A stretch of DNA of 31,143 bases from an uncultured Lachnospiraceae bacterium (GTDB taxonomy: Bacteria > Bacillota > Clostridia > Lachnospirales > Lachnospiraceae), in contig CAJUDZ010000032.1 in assembly GCA_910584965.1 (NCBI GenBank), forward strand, positions 2,245-33,387. The letters run 5' to 3'. Numbering within the stretch: the stretch's first letter is position 1; every line of letters starts with the position of its first letter. Under the pieces are notes generated by a model. It was not told the DNA's origin. It worked only from the letters and a program-made list of their open reading frames with translations, and searched no databases. Made by a program: the position numbers and the translations under genes. Shown here piece by piece: positions 7,987 to 15,778 of the stretch.

Positions 7987-9162
7987 TTGGAACAAATCAG
8001 AATGAAAGAAGAAAAGTTTCTGTTTTCAAATTGCACATTCATGAATAATGAATTATTTTTCGTAGAAATACAGTCTGGACTGCTGGCGAAGATGCACCCA
8101 ATAAACGGTGATATTGCTTATTGTGACGAGATGGAAGGATATATTATTAAGTTTGGCGATGTCATAGATTTTATCAGCAGTTATCAGGGAAAGATCTATG
8201 CACTGGAAACATCCGGGAAAAATCTGGTTATCTTTGATTTGGCAAACAGCCGGTGCCAGTACAGAGAGTTAAATTGCTGTTATCAAGCCTGGGGAAATTT
8301 TGCGGCTTTTGAAAGATATGGGTCATTTTATTATATATTTCCCCGACACGAGAAAAAAGTCTTCAGAGTAAACACGAACGACTACGAAATCACAGAAGTG
8401 GTACACGGTCTGAACGGGATTGATAAACCGCAATGTTGCTGCCGAACGGGAAATACGATATGGATTGTACCCGAAAATGGAGAAGTTATAGGAGAATATC
8501 ATCTGGCAGATGGAAAAATGAAAGTCTATGGTCTGAAAGCGGTTATAGAAAATGCTGTCGATACAGTTTTTATGAATGGAAATCTGTACATTTTAAATCA
8601 GTTTGGACTTATTTACAGGTGGGATACGGAACAGAAAGAAGTGCAGAAGATTACGGCGATGGAGACAGAGCATCTTGTTGAGAAGTCCGTGTGCAGGATG
8701 ATATCTGCCGGCAATAAATTGATTGTTTTCCCCTCATTGGGAGAGGATATCAGAATACTGGATTTGGTAACGGGCGAAATGGAAATATATCAGGATTATC
8801 CGGCGGATTTTTGCTATCAGGAATTGAGATGGTCAAAATATTACAGAAACTGTGAAGATGAAAATTATTATTATCTTGCAATGCGTTCAGGTAATTACCT
8901 GTTAAAAGTGTGTAAGGCCGATGGCCGCTTATTATGGATAAAACCGGCGATACCTTCCAGAGAAGAAAAAATGAAAATCAGGAACCCGTTAATGGAAAAA
9001 AAAATTTATTCTTATGCTTCTTCAGGAAATTTGATTTTTAATGAAAGTGATGTGGAAATAGTCAGTCTGGCAAAGACAGCCTTAGTAAGAGACCATATGA
9101 AAAGTAAGGATTGTATTGGAAAAAAGATATATGAAAGGATAAAAAGAACGGATGAATTCTAA
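7987..9162 (+). CDS. Uncharacterised beta-propeller-like protein
   Basis: A 391-residue protein that I do not recognise. It consists of repeated short strand pairs of the WD/Kelch/PQQ-propeller kind: SGLLAKMHPINGDIAYCDEM, NGEVIGEYHLADGKMKVYGL, FGLIYRWDTEQKEVQKITAM, EDIRILDLVTGEMEIYQDY and GNYLLKVCKADGRLLWIKP. Each has aromatic/hydrophobic strands and a central D/N-G turn, spaced about 40-60 residues apart. There is no signal peptide, membrane segment or catalytic motif. The start is uncertain: TTG 7987 has GGAG 4 bases upstream, and ATG 8002 (386 residues) has GGAA 9 bases upstream. Its end overlaps the next gene by 11 bases, so it is co-translated with a GT2 transferase. A scaffold or glycan-binding role is possible but only inferred. 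Confidence 0.7.
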   Translation: MEQIRMKEEKFLFSNCTFMNNELFFVEIQSGLLAKMHPINGDIAYCDEMEGYIIKFGDVIDFISSYQGKIYALETSGKNLVIFDLANSRCQYRELNCCYQAWGNFAAFERYGSFYYIFPRHEKKVFRVNTNDYEITEVVHGLNGIDKPQCCCRTGNTIWIVPENGEVIGEYHLADGKMKVYGLKAVIENAVDTVFMNGNLYILNQFGLIYRWDTEQKEVQKITAMETEHLVEKSVCRMISAGNKLIVFPSLGEDIRILDLVTGEMEIYQDYPADFCYQELRWSKYYRNCEDENYYYLAMRSGNYLLKVCKADGRLLWIKPAIPSREEKMKIRNPLMEKKIYSYASSGNLIFNESDVEIVSLAKTALVRDHMKSKDCIGKKIYERIKRTDEF

Positions 9163-10432
9163 ACCCCAGATATCGATTTTTTGTTTTACATATAATCATG
9201 CCAAATATATCAGAGATGCGATTGATGGTTTTTTAATGCAAAAAATAGATAGGGAATTAGAAATTATAATCCATGATGATGCGTCTACGGATGATACAAT
9301 TCGTATTTTAAAAGAGTATGAAAGACAATATCCTGAATTAATACATGTGATTTATGAAACGGAGAACCAGTACAGTAAGTATAAATATCCCCCGAGATTT
9401 TCTTATTATTTGATGAAAAAAGAGGCGAGAGGGGATTATATTGCCATATGCGAGGGCGATGATTACTGGACAGATCCTGGTAAACTGCAAATGCAGACAG
9501 ACTATATGGAAAGTCATCCGGATTGTGTTATGACCGGACATGATGCGGAGCTGTTAAATTGCAGAACCGGCGAGAAAAAAAGATTAGAGCTGTTGTCCGG
9601 TGAAATGGATATGACGGCGGATGATCTTATAAACGGCATCAGGGATATCACTTCGGCAAGCATGGTTTTCAGAAGGGAAATACTGGATATGGACAGTTTT
9701 TTTCTTGACATGAAAGTTGGGGATTATCCTCTGAAATTGTACTCTTTGACGAAAGGAAAAATACATTATTTTGATAAAGTGATGTCTGTATACAGATATT
9801 TGAGTGAGGGGTCATGGTCCTGCGGGCAAAGAAGCGATTTCAAAAGTTATCTTATTCGATGGACAAATAAATTTGTTTTTTTGGAAAAATATAATAAATA
9901 TACATATGAAGCTTACTCATTGGTTATTAAAAAGTTAATAAACAATCGTATAAACACGCTTCTGCGGGAGCTTTCAGATTTATCAATAGAACAATTTTCA
10001 AAAATGTGTCAGAGCTGTGATAAGGACAGCGATTATGAAGCGCATAAGTACTATGCTGCAATGATAAATTTATTCAGACAGTATCATGATGTGAACTATA
10101 TCGATGATAAAGTAAAAGAATTTGCAAAAAGAAATAATAGTATTTTAATATACGGAGTTGGCGTATACGGAAAATTAGCTGCTGAACAGTTAGTTGAAAA
10201 CAATGTGGAATTTGAAGGATTTGTTGTTTCAGATGATCGAATAGAAAATAAGTACTGGCAGGGCAAACAGATTCGGAAGTTAAGCGAATTACAATGTATA
10301 AAAGACAGAACAGGAATTTTAATTGCGGTAGGGCCGCAGCTGGTTTCAGAGATTCTTGCTGCATTACGGGATAACGGAATAACAAATTATATTTATCCGT
10401 TTGAGGTTTGCTGTGATGAATTGATGGAATAA
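9152..10432 (+). CDS. GT2 glycosyltransferase with C-terminal Rossmann-like module
   Basis: A 426-residue cytoplasmic transferase. Residues 1-~230 are a GT-A family 2 domain: ISIFCFTYNHAKYIRDAIDGF (7-27) at the N-terminus, HDDASTDDT (41-49) for nucleotide binding, and the DxD-type motif in CEGDDYWTDP (100-109). The bacterial cellulose/LPS-type fold usually uses UDP- or dTDP-sugars. A helical linker follows, and residues ~329-426 form the cluster's recurring module, NSILIYGVGVYGKLAAEQL then FEGFVVSDDRIENKYW and TGILIAVGPQLVSEIL. It overlaps the end of the propeller-like gene by 11 bases and is followed by a DUF1919 gene after 15 bases. Sugar specificity cannot be read from the sequence. Confidence 0.88.
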   Translation: MNSKPQISIFCFTYNHAKYIRDAIDGFLMQKIDRELEIIIHDDASTDDTIRILKEYERQYPELIHVIYETENQYSKYKYPPRFSYYLMKKEARGDYIAICEGDDYWTDPGKLQMQTDYMESHPDCVMTGHDAELLNCRTGEKKRLELLSGEMDMTADDLINGIRDITSASMVFRREILDMDSFFLDMKVGDYPLKLYSLTKGKIHYFDKVMSVYRYLSEGSWSCGQRSDFKSYLIRWTNKFVFLEKYNKYTYEAYSLVIKKLINNRINTLLRELSDLSIEQFSKMCQSCDKDSDYEAHKYYAAMINLFRQYHDVNYIDDKVKEFAKRNNSILIYGVGVYGKLAAEQLVENNVEFEGFVVSDDRIENKYWQGKQIRKLSELQCIKDRTGILIAVGPQLVSEILAALRDNGITNYIYPFEVCCDELME

Positions 10433-10447
10433 TCGGGAGGCAGTTGT

Positions 10448-11353
10448 ATGTACAGGGTTATTATATGGGGAACAGGAAGGGATTATAATCACTATTTTAA
10501 TTCAATAAAATTACAGGAATTGTCCGGAAAGATTCAGATAACAGGAATAACGGGAAAAGAAAAGCTATACGATTGTTTGGATGGCTATAAATATATAGAA
10601 CGTAATTTAATAAAATCCTATGAGACAGATTACATTATAGCAGCAACAGGACGCTATTTTGATGAAATTGTAACGGAGTGTGAAAATATGGGATTTGACA
10701 GAGAACATGTATTACCTGTCAGAGTCTTTTCGCTGCCATGCTTTGATTTTGAAGAATATGTTAAGCTCTTACACTCCCATATTTCTATTTTTGCAAATGA
10801 TTGCTGGGGTGGGCTGACATATCATTCTTTGGCGATGCAGTTCAGGTCTCCGTTAATTAATATGTTTGAACTGGCAGATGATTATTTAAGGTTATTGTCC
10901 GATTTAAAAAATTATTTAGCCTTGAGCCTGAAATTTGACAGGTGGGAATATGAAAAAAATGGAGATCCGTATCCTGTTTGCAAATTAGGCGATATTGATT
11001 TGTTTTTTAATCATTATAAGTCTATGGAGGATGTTGAGGCCAAATGGTATGACAGAGTTGGGCGTGTAAATTATAATAATCTGTTTTTTATGATGTTTAC
11101 GGAAAACGAAGAAATCTTAAAAAAATTTGCAGAATTACCATATCAAAAGAAAGTCTGTTTTGTTCCATTTGAAAGCAAATATGAATGTGCCTGCACAATC
11201 AGGTGTGCGGACCGGAAACCGGAAGAACCGTTTTGGCGGCTTGTGAATGGAATACCGAGAGGAATATATAGTGATTATGACATTATTTCACTTTTAAACA
11301 GCGGAAGAGTTAATCATAAAAGGGTATTGACAGATTCCCGGGATGAAACGTAA
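10448..11353 (+). CDS. DUF1919-family protein with N-terminal Rossmann-like module
   Basis: A 301-residue protein. Residues 1-~100 are a Rossmann-like module (YRVIIWGTGRDYNHYFNSI, then TDYIIAATGRYFDEIV). From ~108 on it matches the DUF1919 exopolysaccharide-associated family as I remember it: SIFANDCWGGLTYHSLAM (113-130), a segment RSPLINMF, CKLGDIDLFFNHYKS, and WYDRVGRVNYNNLFFM near the middle, then ELPYQKKVCFVPF. DUF1919 proteins occur in capsule loci and are often suspected to be transferases, but no activity is established that I know of. GGGAGG at 10435-10440 gives a strong ribosome site. The fusion with the module shared by nearby transferases supports a cytosolic role in the same assembly path. 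Confidence 0.8.
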   Translation: MYRVIIWGTGRDYNHYFNSIKLQELSGKIQITGITGKEKLYDCLDGYKYIERNLIKSYETDYIIAATGRYFDEIVTECENMGFDREHVLPVRVFSLPCFDFEEYVKLLHSHISIFANDCWGGLTYHSLAMQFRSPLINMFELADDYLRLLSDLKNYLALSLKFDRWEYEKNGDPYPVCKLGDIDLFFNHYKSMEDVEAKWYDRVGRVNYNNLFFMMFTENEEILKKFAELPYQKKVCFVPFESKYECACTIRCADRKPEEPFWRLVNGIPRGIYSDYDIISLLNSGRVNHKRVLTDSRDET

Positions 11354-11371
11354 AAGGCGGAGGTAATATCG

Positions 11372-12253
11372 ATGCAGTCGGATTTGATTTCTATTATTAT
11401 GCCAACCTATAATCGAAAATATATTATTGGGGAGGCTATTGATTCCTGTTTATCACAATCTTATCAAAACATAGAAATTATTGTCTGTGATGACCATTCT
11501 ACGGATGGAACAAAGGAATATATTAAAGAACGAATAAAGGGAGATCCAAGAATCCGTTATTGCGAGACACCGGAAGGGAAAAAAGGAGCAAATGCAGCAA
11601 GAAATACGGCGATTAAAATAGCAAGAGGAAAATACCTGACATTTCTGGATTCAGATGATTATCTTACAGACGATTCTATTATGTGCAGGGTTCAATTATT
11701 ACAAAAGAACCGCGTGGCGATGGTATATGGAAATGCCTTCTGTGAGATGGGCAGAAGAAAAATAAAGTGGATATATACGGATATTGAAAAAGAAAAGCTG
11801 AGTCAGAAAAAGTATCTGATGCAGGAGCTTTCTTTATGTCAGCAAAATACGATTATGCTCAGAACGTCTGTTTTTCAGAAGATTGGTTTGTTAGATGAAG
11901 AACAAAAGGGCTGGACAGATGACGGGCTTGTTGTCGCGGTAGGAATGAATTATCCGATTTTGCATAGCAGAAAATTTGTTGCGGTCATCAGAAAAAGCGA
12001 AGAAAGTATGACAAGCAATAAATGGAATATGTACAGCGGATGTAAGATGATGGTGAAACGGTATAAGAAGCAGATCATACAATATGCGTCATTGGGACGG
12101 TATTTATTATGGAAAATTCGTCTGCTTTCGTTATATTGTTTTGCAAAAGAAAGGGAAGCACCTTTGAATAGTCTGAGAAAAGAGTGTTGGGAAAGACTGC
12201 ACCACCTCTTCAGAAAGATGATTTATCCGTTTTTCAGGGGGCACTTTGAATAA
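11372..12253 (+). CDS. GT2 glycosyltransferase
   Basis: A 293-residue family 2 transferase without the extra module. Motifs: ISIIMPTYNRKYIIGEAID (6-24), VCDDHSTDGT (38-47) for the nucleotide, GANAARNTAIKIARGKYLTF (72-91), the DxD-type FLDSDDYLTD (91-100), and a likely catalytic-base region GWTDDGLVVAVG. The C-terminal ~80 residues are basic and helical (YKKQIIQYASLGRYLLWKIR), possibly for loose membrane contact, but no convincing membrane span is seen. The ribosome site is GGAGG at 11359-11363. It lies between the DUF1919 protein and a perosamine-synthase-like aminotransferase, so it may transfer the amino sugar that the latter makes (inference). Confidence 0.88.
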   Translation: MQSDLISIIMPTYNRKYIIGEAIDSCLSQSYQNIEIIVCDDHSTDGTKEYIKERIKGDPRIRYCETPEGKKGANAARNTAIKIARGKYLTFLDSDDYLTDDSIMCRVQLLQKNRVAMVYGNAFCEMGRRKIKWIYTDIEKEKLSQKKYLMQELSLCQQNTIMLRTSVFQKIGLLDEEQKGWTDDGLVVAVGMNYPILHSRKFVAVIRKSEESMTSNKWNMYSGCKMMVKRYKKQIIQYASLGRYLLWKIRLLSLYCFAKEREAPLNSLRKECWERLHHLFRKMIYPFFRGHFE

Positions 12254-12287
12254 GAAATGTCAAATATTGTAAAGGAATGGATTGGAT

Positions 12288-13412
12288 ATGTCTGATTTTA
12301 TACCGGTAAATGAACCGCTGTTAAATGGAAATGAAAAAAAGTACTTATGTGAATGTATTGATACCGGCTGGATTTCTTCGGAAGGTCCCTTTGTTAAAGA
12401 ATTTGAAAAAAAGATGAGCGCGTCGGTAAACAGAGAATATGGCATTGCCGTTTCAAATGGTACTGCGGCGTTGGAGACGGCTGTTCAGGCGTTGGGAATA
12501 GGGGAAGGCGATGAAGTAATTATGCCTGCCTTTACCATTATTTCATGTGCAATGGCAGTTACGAAAACGGGAGCTGTTCCCGTCTTGATAGATAGCGATG
12601 TTCATACATGGAATATGAAAGCAGATGAAATTGAAGCCAAAATTACGGACAGAACGAAAGCTGTTATGATAGTTCATTTATATGGCCTCCCGGTAGAAGT
12701 TAATGAAATTCTTGCGTTAGCAGATAAATATCATTTGAAAGTGATAGAGGATGCCGCGGAGATGCATGGACAAACATATTACGGAAAGCCATGCGGCAGT
12801 TTTGGCGATATCAGTATTTTCAGTTTTTATCCCAACAAACATATTACGACCGGTGAAGGGGGTATGGTTGTGACGGATAGTAAGGAACTGGCAGAAAGAT
12901 GTCAGATGATTAGAAATTTATGCTTTAAGAAGGATGCCCGATATGTACACGATGAACTTAGTGATAACTATCGTTTTACCAATCTTCAGGCGGCAGTAGG
13001 TTTGGCACAACTGGAAAGGTTAGATGAGTTTATAGAACGAAAAAGGGCGATGGGGAAGTATTACACAGAACGGCTGCAGGAAGTGAAAGGCCTGATGCTT
13101 CCGGTTGAAAAAACCGAGTATGCGGACAACATTTATTGGGTGTATGGACTGGTGCTGACAAAAGAAATTCAGGCTGATAACAGAATGGTTCAGAAACGAT
13201 TAACCGAGGAAGGCATCGGAAGCAGAACATTTTTCTGGTGTATGCACGAACAACCTGTCTATAGGAGAGCGGGCCTGTTTTTAGATGAAACTTATGTAAA
13301 TGCGGAATATCTGGCAAGAAAAGGATTTTATATTCCGAGTGGGCTGGCATTGACTGAAGCGCAGATGGATCGGGTTATATTGGGGGTTAAACATGTAATG
13401 GATCAATTATGA
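12288..13412 (+). CDS. DegT-family aminotransferase, GDP-perosamine-synthase-like
   Basis: A 374-residue PLP enzyme of the DegT/StrS family. IPVNEPLLNGNEKKYLCECI (5-24) and DTGWISSEGPFVKEFE (25-40) resemble the start of perosamine synthases (RfbE/Per). SNGTAALE (56-63), MPAFTIISCAMA (79-90), EDAAEMHGQ (154-162) with the cofactor aspartate, and IFSFYPNKHITTGEGGM, with Lys184 as the internal aldimine lysine, complete the family set. This suggests transamination of a GDP-4-keto-6-deoxy sugar at C4, but the donor nucleotide is not certain. I prefer ATG 12288, which gives a family-like N-terminus (MSDFIPVNEP). An in-frame TTG at 12282 is closer to AAAGGA at 12271-12276. No GDP-mannose dehydratase is in the window, so its substrate must be made elsewhere. 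Confidence 0.87.
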   Translation: MSDFIPVNEPLLNGNEKKYLCECIDTGWISSEGPFVKEFEKKMSASVNREYGIAVSNGTAALETAVQALGIGEGDEVIMPAFTIISCAMAVTKTGAVPVLIDSDVHTWNMKADEIEAKITDRTKAVMIVHLYGLPVEVNEILALADKYHLKVIEDAAEMHGQTYYGKPCGSFGDISIFSFYPNKHITTGEGGMVVTDSKELAERCQMIRNLCFKKDARYVHDELSDNYRFTNLQAAVGLAQLERLDEFIERKRAMGKYYTERLQEVKGLMLPVEKTEYADNIYWVYGLVLTKEIQADNRMVQKRLTEEGIGSRTFFWCMHEQPVYRRAGLFLDETYVNAEYLARKGFYIPSGLALTEAQMDRVILGVKHVMDQL

Positions 13413-13450
13413 AATGAAAGGTTTCAGAAAATGGGAGGAAAACATAACCT

Positions 13451-13891
13451 ATGGGAAAGGTCGAAGAAGTAAAGAAAAAAGAAAAGCTGCTAGCGATGAT
13501 CATTCGCAATGATTATATAGGTGATGGAGTGGATTTTATTACACCTGGAGAGTATTCGCAACAGGTAGCATATATGCACCATCCGACAGGTAAAGCCATA
13601 GCAGCGCATGTACATAATATGGTTCATAGAAATGTAGTATTAACACAGGAAGTATTGGTTATTAAAAAAGGAACCCTGCGTGTTGACTTCTATGATGAAT
13701 ATGAGGACTATCTGGAAAGTCGAAATTTATATACCGGAGATATTATTTTACTGGTTTCCGGCGGACATGGTTTTCAGGTTATAGAGGAAGTTGAAATGAT
13801 AGAAATAAAACAGGGGCCATACGCCGGGGATATTGATAAGAAGCGGTTCGAGGGAGTACAGGACGACCAGGTTGTATACAGGAAAATATGA
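13451..13891 (+). CDS. Cupin-domain protein
   Basis: A 146-residue single-cupin protein. The first cupin motif is GKAIAAHVHNMVHRN (47-61) with metal-type histidines His53 and His55, followed by Glu67 and Gly74 in TQEVLVIKKGTLRV. The second motif is GDIILLVSGGHGFQV (96-110) with His106. So the usual three His and one Glu ligand set looks present. Cupins in sugar clusters include isomerases and epimerases (FdtA, RmlC, WbuC types), but this one lacks clear signatures of those groups, so I do not assign a reaction. It follows a perosamine-synthase-like gene and may act on the same sugar. The nearest Shine-Dalgarno, GGGAGG, lies ~12 bases before the ATG, slightly far. Confidence 0.75.
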   Translation: MGKVEEVKKKEKLLAMIIRNDYIGDGVDFITPGEYSQQVAYMHHPTGKAIAAHVHNMVHRNVVLTQEVLVIKKGTLRVDFYDEYEDYLESRNLYTGDIILLVSGGHGFQVIEEVEMIEIKQGPYAGDIDKKRFEGVQDDQVVYRKI

Positions 13892-13907
13892 GGCAGGAAT
13901 CGATAAG

Positions 13908-15248
13908 ATGATAAATATGAACGTAACGGATAATTATTTTGATTATGTTAAAAAACATTCGGAATACAAGGTTGTCGTATATGGTGCCGGAAATATGACA
14001 AGAAAGAATTATAAATTTATGGGCCATATAGATTTTTTTTGTGATCAAAATGCAAAAAACATAGGAAAAATAGGGAATATTTCATGTTTGATGCCGGAGG
14101 AACTGAAAAAATTTAATGATAGGATCATCATTCTTATTTGTATAAAAAATAAAAAAGTGGTTTTTGAAGTGTGTAGTATGATGGAGAAACAACATATAAA
14201 TGCAGAAATCTTTTCCTTTTTTCAAAATCCTGCTTTTTCTCAATTTGATGATTCAGAATATATATATGAGGTGAACCCAAAAAATAAATTAAAGATAAAT
14301 ATTGTCTATAATGATGATGGATGGATATTGGGGAAGTTTGCGCAGAAACTTCAGGAAGAATTAAACAAACTTGGATATGAAGTGAGTATTACTGAGGAAG
14401 AAGATAAGTTAGCTGATATTAATCACTATATATATTATGGGGACTTGACTGAATTTTTTGATAAGCCGAATGCCGTGCGTACTGTTATGATTACTCATAT
14501 TGACAGTGTAGTAAAAAAAGACTTAATCAGATATCAGACTCAAAATGGAGTTGTTGGAATTTGTATGTCATCTGATACGGCTAATAAGCTGACTATGTGG
14601 GGGATACCGGGGAATCAGCTCTGCTATGTTAATCCGGCACAGGATGGAGAAATTACGCCGCGGAAAATTGTTTTGGGGGTAACGAATCGCTGTTATCATC
14701 AAAATGATTTTAGAAAACGTGATGATATCATAATAGAAATCAGCAGAAAAATAGATCCTTGTTATTTCAAATGGAAAATTATGGGTTCCGGATGGGATAA
14801 AATCGTTGAAAAAATTAAAGAAATGGGCTTTGAAGTAGATTATTATGAAGAGTTTGATAAAGAGATATATAAAAAATTAATGCCAAGCCTTGATTACTGG
14901 CTTTATTATGGCTTTGATGAAGGCGCTATGGGATTTCTGGATGCTTTGGCAGCAGGTGTTAAAACGATTGCGACACCACAGGGATACCATTTGGATGCGA
15001 AAGGCGGTTTGACACATCCATGCAGCACAATAGAAGATTTTATTCGGGTTTTGAAAAGAATTCAAGAGGAAAAGAAGGAAATTGCAGATACGGTAAAGGA
15101 CTGGACATGGCAGAACTATGCTAGAAAACATTTGGAAATATGGCATTATCTGACACATACAAAGCCATTAAAGGATTTGTATGCACATCAGAGTGAATAT
15201 ACCGATGGGATTTTTTCTTTGTTAATGTCTAATACCAGTGCACGGTAA
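13908..15248 (+). CDS. GT-B-type glycosyltransferase with N-terminal Rossmann-like module
   Basis: A 446-residue protein. Residues ~15-110 are the recurring module: YKVVVYGAGNMTRKNYKFM, IDFFCDQNAKNIGKIG and RIIILICIKNKKVVFEV. The remainder looks like a GT-B transferase: KLKINIVYNDDGWILGKFAQ begins the acceptor half, and the donor half has KIVLGVTNRCYHQNDF, FKWKIMGSGWDKIV and YGFDEGAMGFLDALAAGVK, the place where GT-B proteins keep their nucleotide-sugar glutamate loop. I chose ATG 13908, with CAGGA about 10 bases upstream. An in-frame ATG at 13833 would overlap the cupin gene by 59 bases. Extremely AT-rich: bases 14101-14160 contain 12 G+C of 60. Family number is uncertain (GT4/GT1-like). Confidence 0.72.
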   Translation: MINMNVTDNYFDYVKKHSEYKVVVYGAGNMTRKNYKFMGHIDFFCDQNAKNIGKIGNISCLMPEELKKFNDRIIILICIKNKKVVFEVCSMMEKQHINAEIFSFFQNPAFSQFDDSEYIYEVNPKNKLKINIVYNDDGWILGKFAQKLQEELNKLGYEVSITEEEDKLADINHYIYYGDLTEFFDKPNAVRTVMITHIDSVVKKDLIRYQTQNGVVGICMSSDTANKLTMWGIPGNQLCYVNPAQDGEITPRKIVLGVTNRCYHQNDFRKRDDIIIEISRKIDPCYFKWKIMGSGWDKIVEKIKEMGFEVDYYEEFDKEIYKKLMPSLDYWLYYGFDEGAMGFLDALAAGVKTIATPQGYHLDAKGGLTHPCSTIEDFIRVLKRIQEEKKEIADTVKDWTWQNYARKHLEIWHYLTHTKPLKDLYAHQSEYTDGIFSLLMSNTSAR

Positions 15249-15272
15249 AAGCAGTAGTGGGGAGGAGATAGG

Positions 15273-15764
15273 TTGAAAAAAGAAGCAATTGCCGGTCTGG
15301 CAGCACTGTTTGGAATATCTACAGGGATTTCCGTAAGTGAGGCTGTAAACAATAAAAAGAAAACGGAATTAAAAAAATCGGGAAAGAAACTTCTGGAATT
15401 TTATAATTTATTAATTCAGTGGCTGACTGTGAAACAAAATGGGTATTCGCTGGCTTCCTATTTTGAAAAAAAGGGATATAAAACGGTTGCCATATATGGC
15501 ATGAAGGAGTTGGGAGAAAGGCTGCATGCAGAACTAAAGAACTCAGGGATTGAAGTGAAGTATGCGATTGATAAAAATGCTGCCTCTATATATGCGGATA
15601 TAGACGTATTGTTTCCTGATGAATCTATGGAAAAAGTGGATGTAGTAGTAGTGACGGCTATACATTATTATGATGAAATTGCAAATAACATTTCCGGGAA
15701 ATTGGACTGCCCCGTCATTTCATTGGAAGAAATTGTGTATGACTGTGATGTATTTGCAGAGTGA
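15273..15764 (+). CDS. Stand-alone Rossmann-like module with hydrophobic N-terminus
   Basis: A 163-residue protein that is almost entirely the module found fused to other enzymes here. Residues 4-24 (EAIAGLAALFGISTGISVSEA) are small and hydrophobic with a lysine-rich segment after them, so a weak membrane anchor or amphipathic helix is possible. Then come FYNLLIQWLTVKQNGYSLAS and YFEKKGYKTVAIYGMKELGE with the glycine-rich turn, VKYAIDKNAASIYADIDVLF, VDVVVVTAIHYYDEI and CPVISLEEIVYDCD. It is closely similar, stretch for stretch, to the C-terminal ~120 residues of the next gene. TTG start with GGAGGAG 5 bases upstream. Its stop overlaps a GTG of the next frame (GTGA). No catalytic residues recognised; function unknown. 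Confidence 0.75.
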   Translation: MKKEAIAGLAALFGISTGISVSEAVNNKKKTELKKSGKKLLEFYNLLIQWLTVKQNGYSLASYFEKKGYKTVAIYGMKELGERLHAELKNSGIEVKYAIDKNAASIYADIDVLFPDESMEKVDVVVVTAIHYYDEIANNISGKLDCPVISLEEIVYDCDVFAE

Positions 15765-15778
15765 ATGGGAGAGAAAAA

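Noticed and set aside
13833..13907. Upstream ATG start for the GT-B protein
   Set aside because: It would overlap the cupin gene by 59 bases and the added residues are basic and unlike the family. ATG 13908 leaves a 16-base gap with a CAGGA site.
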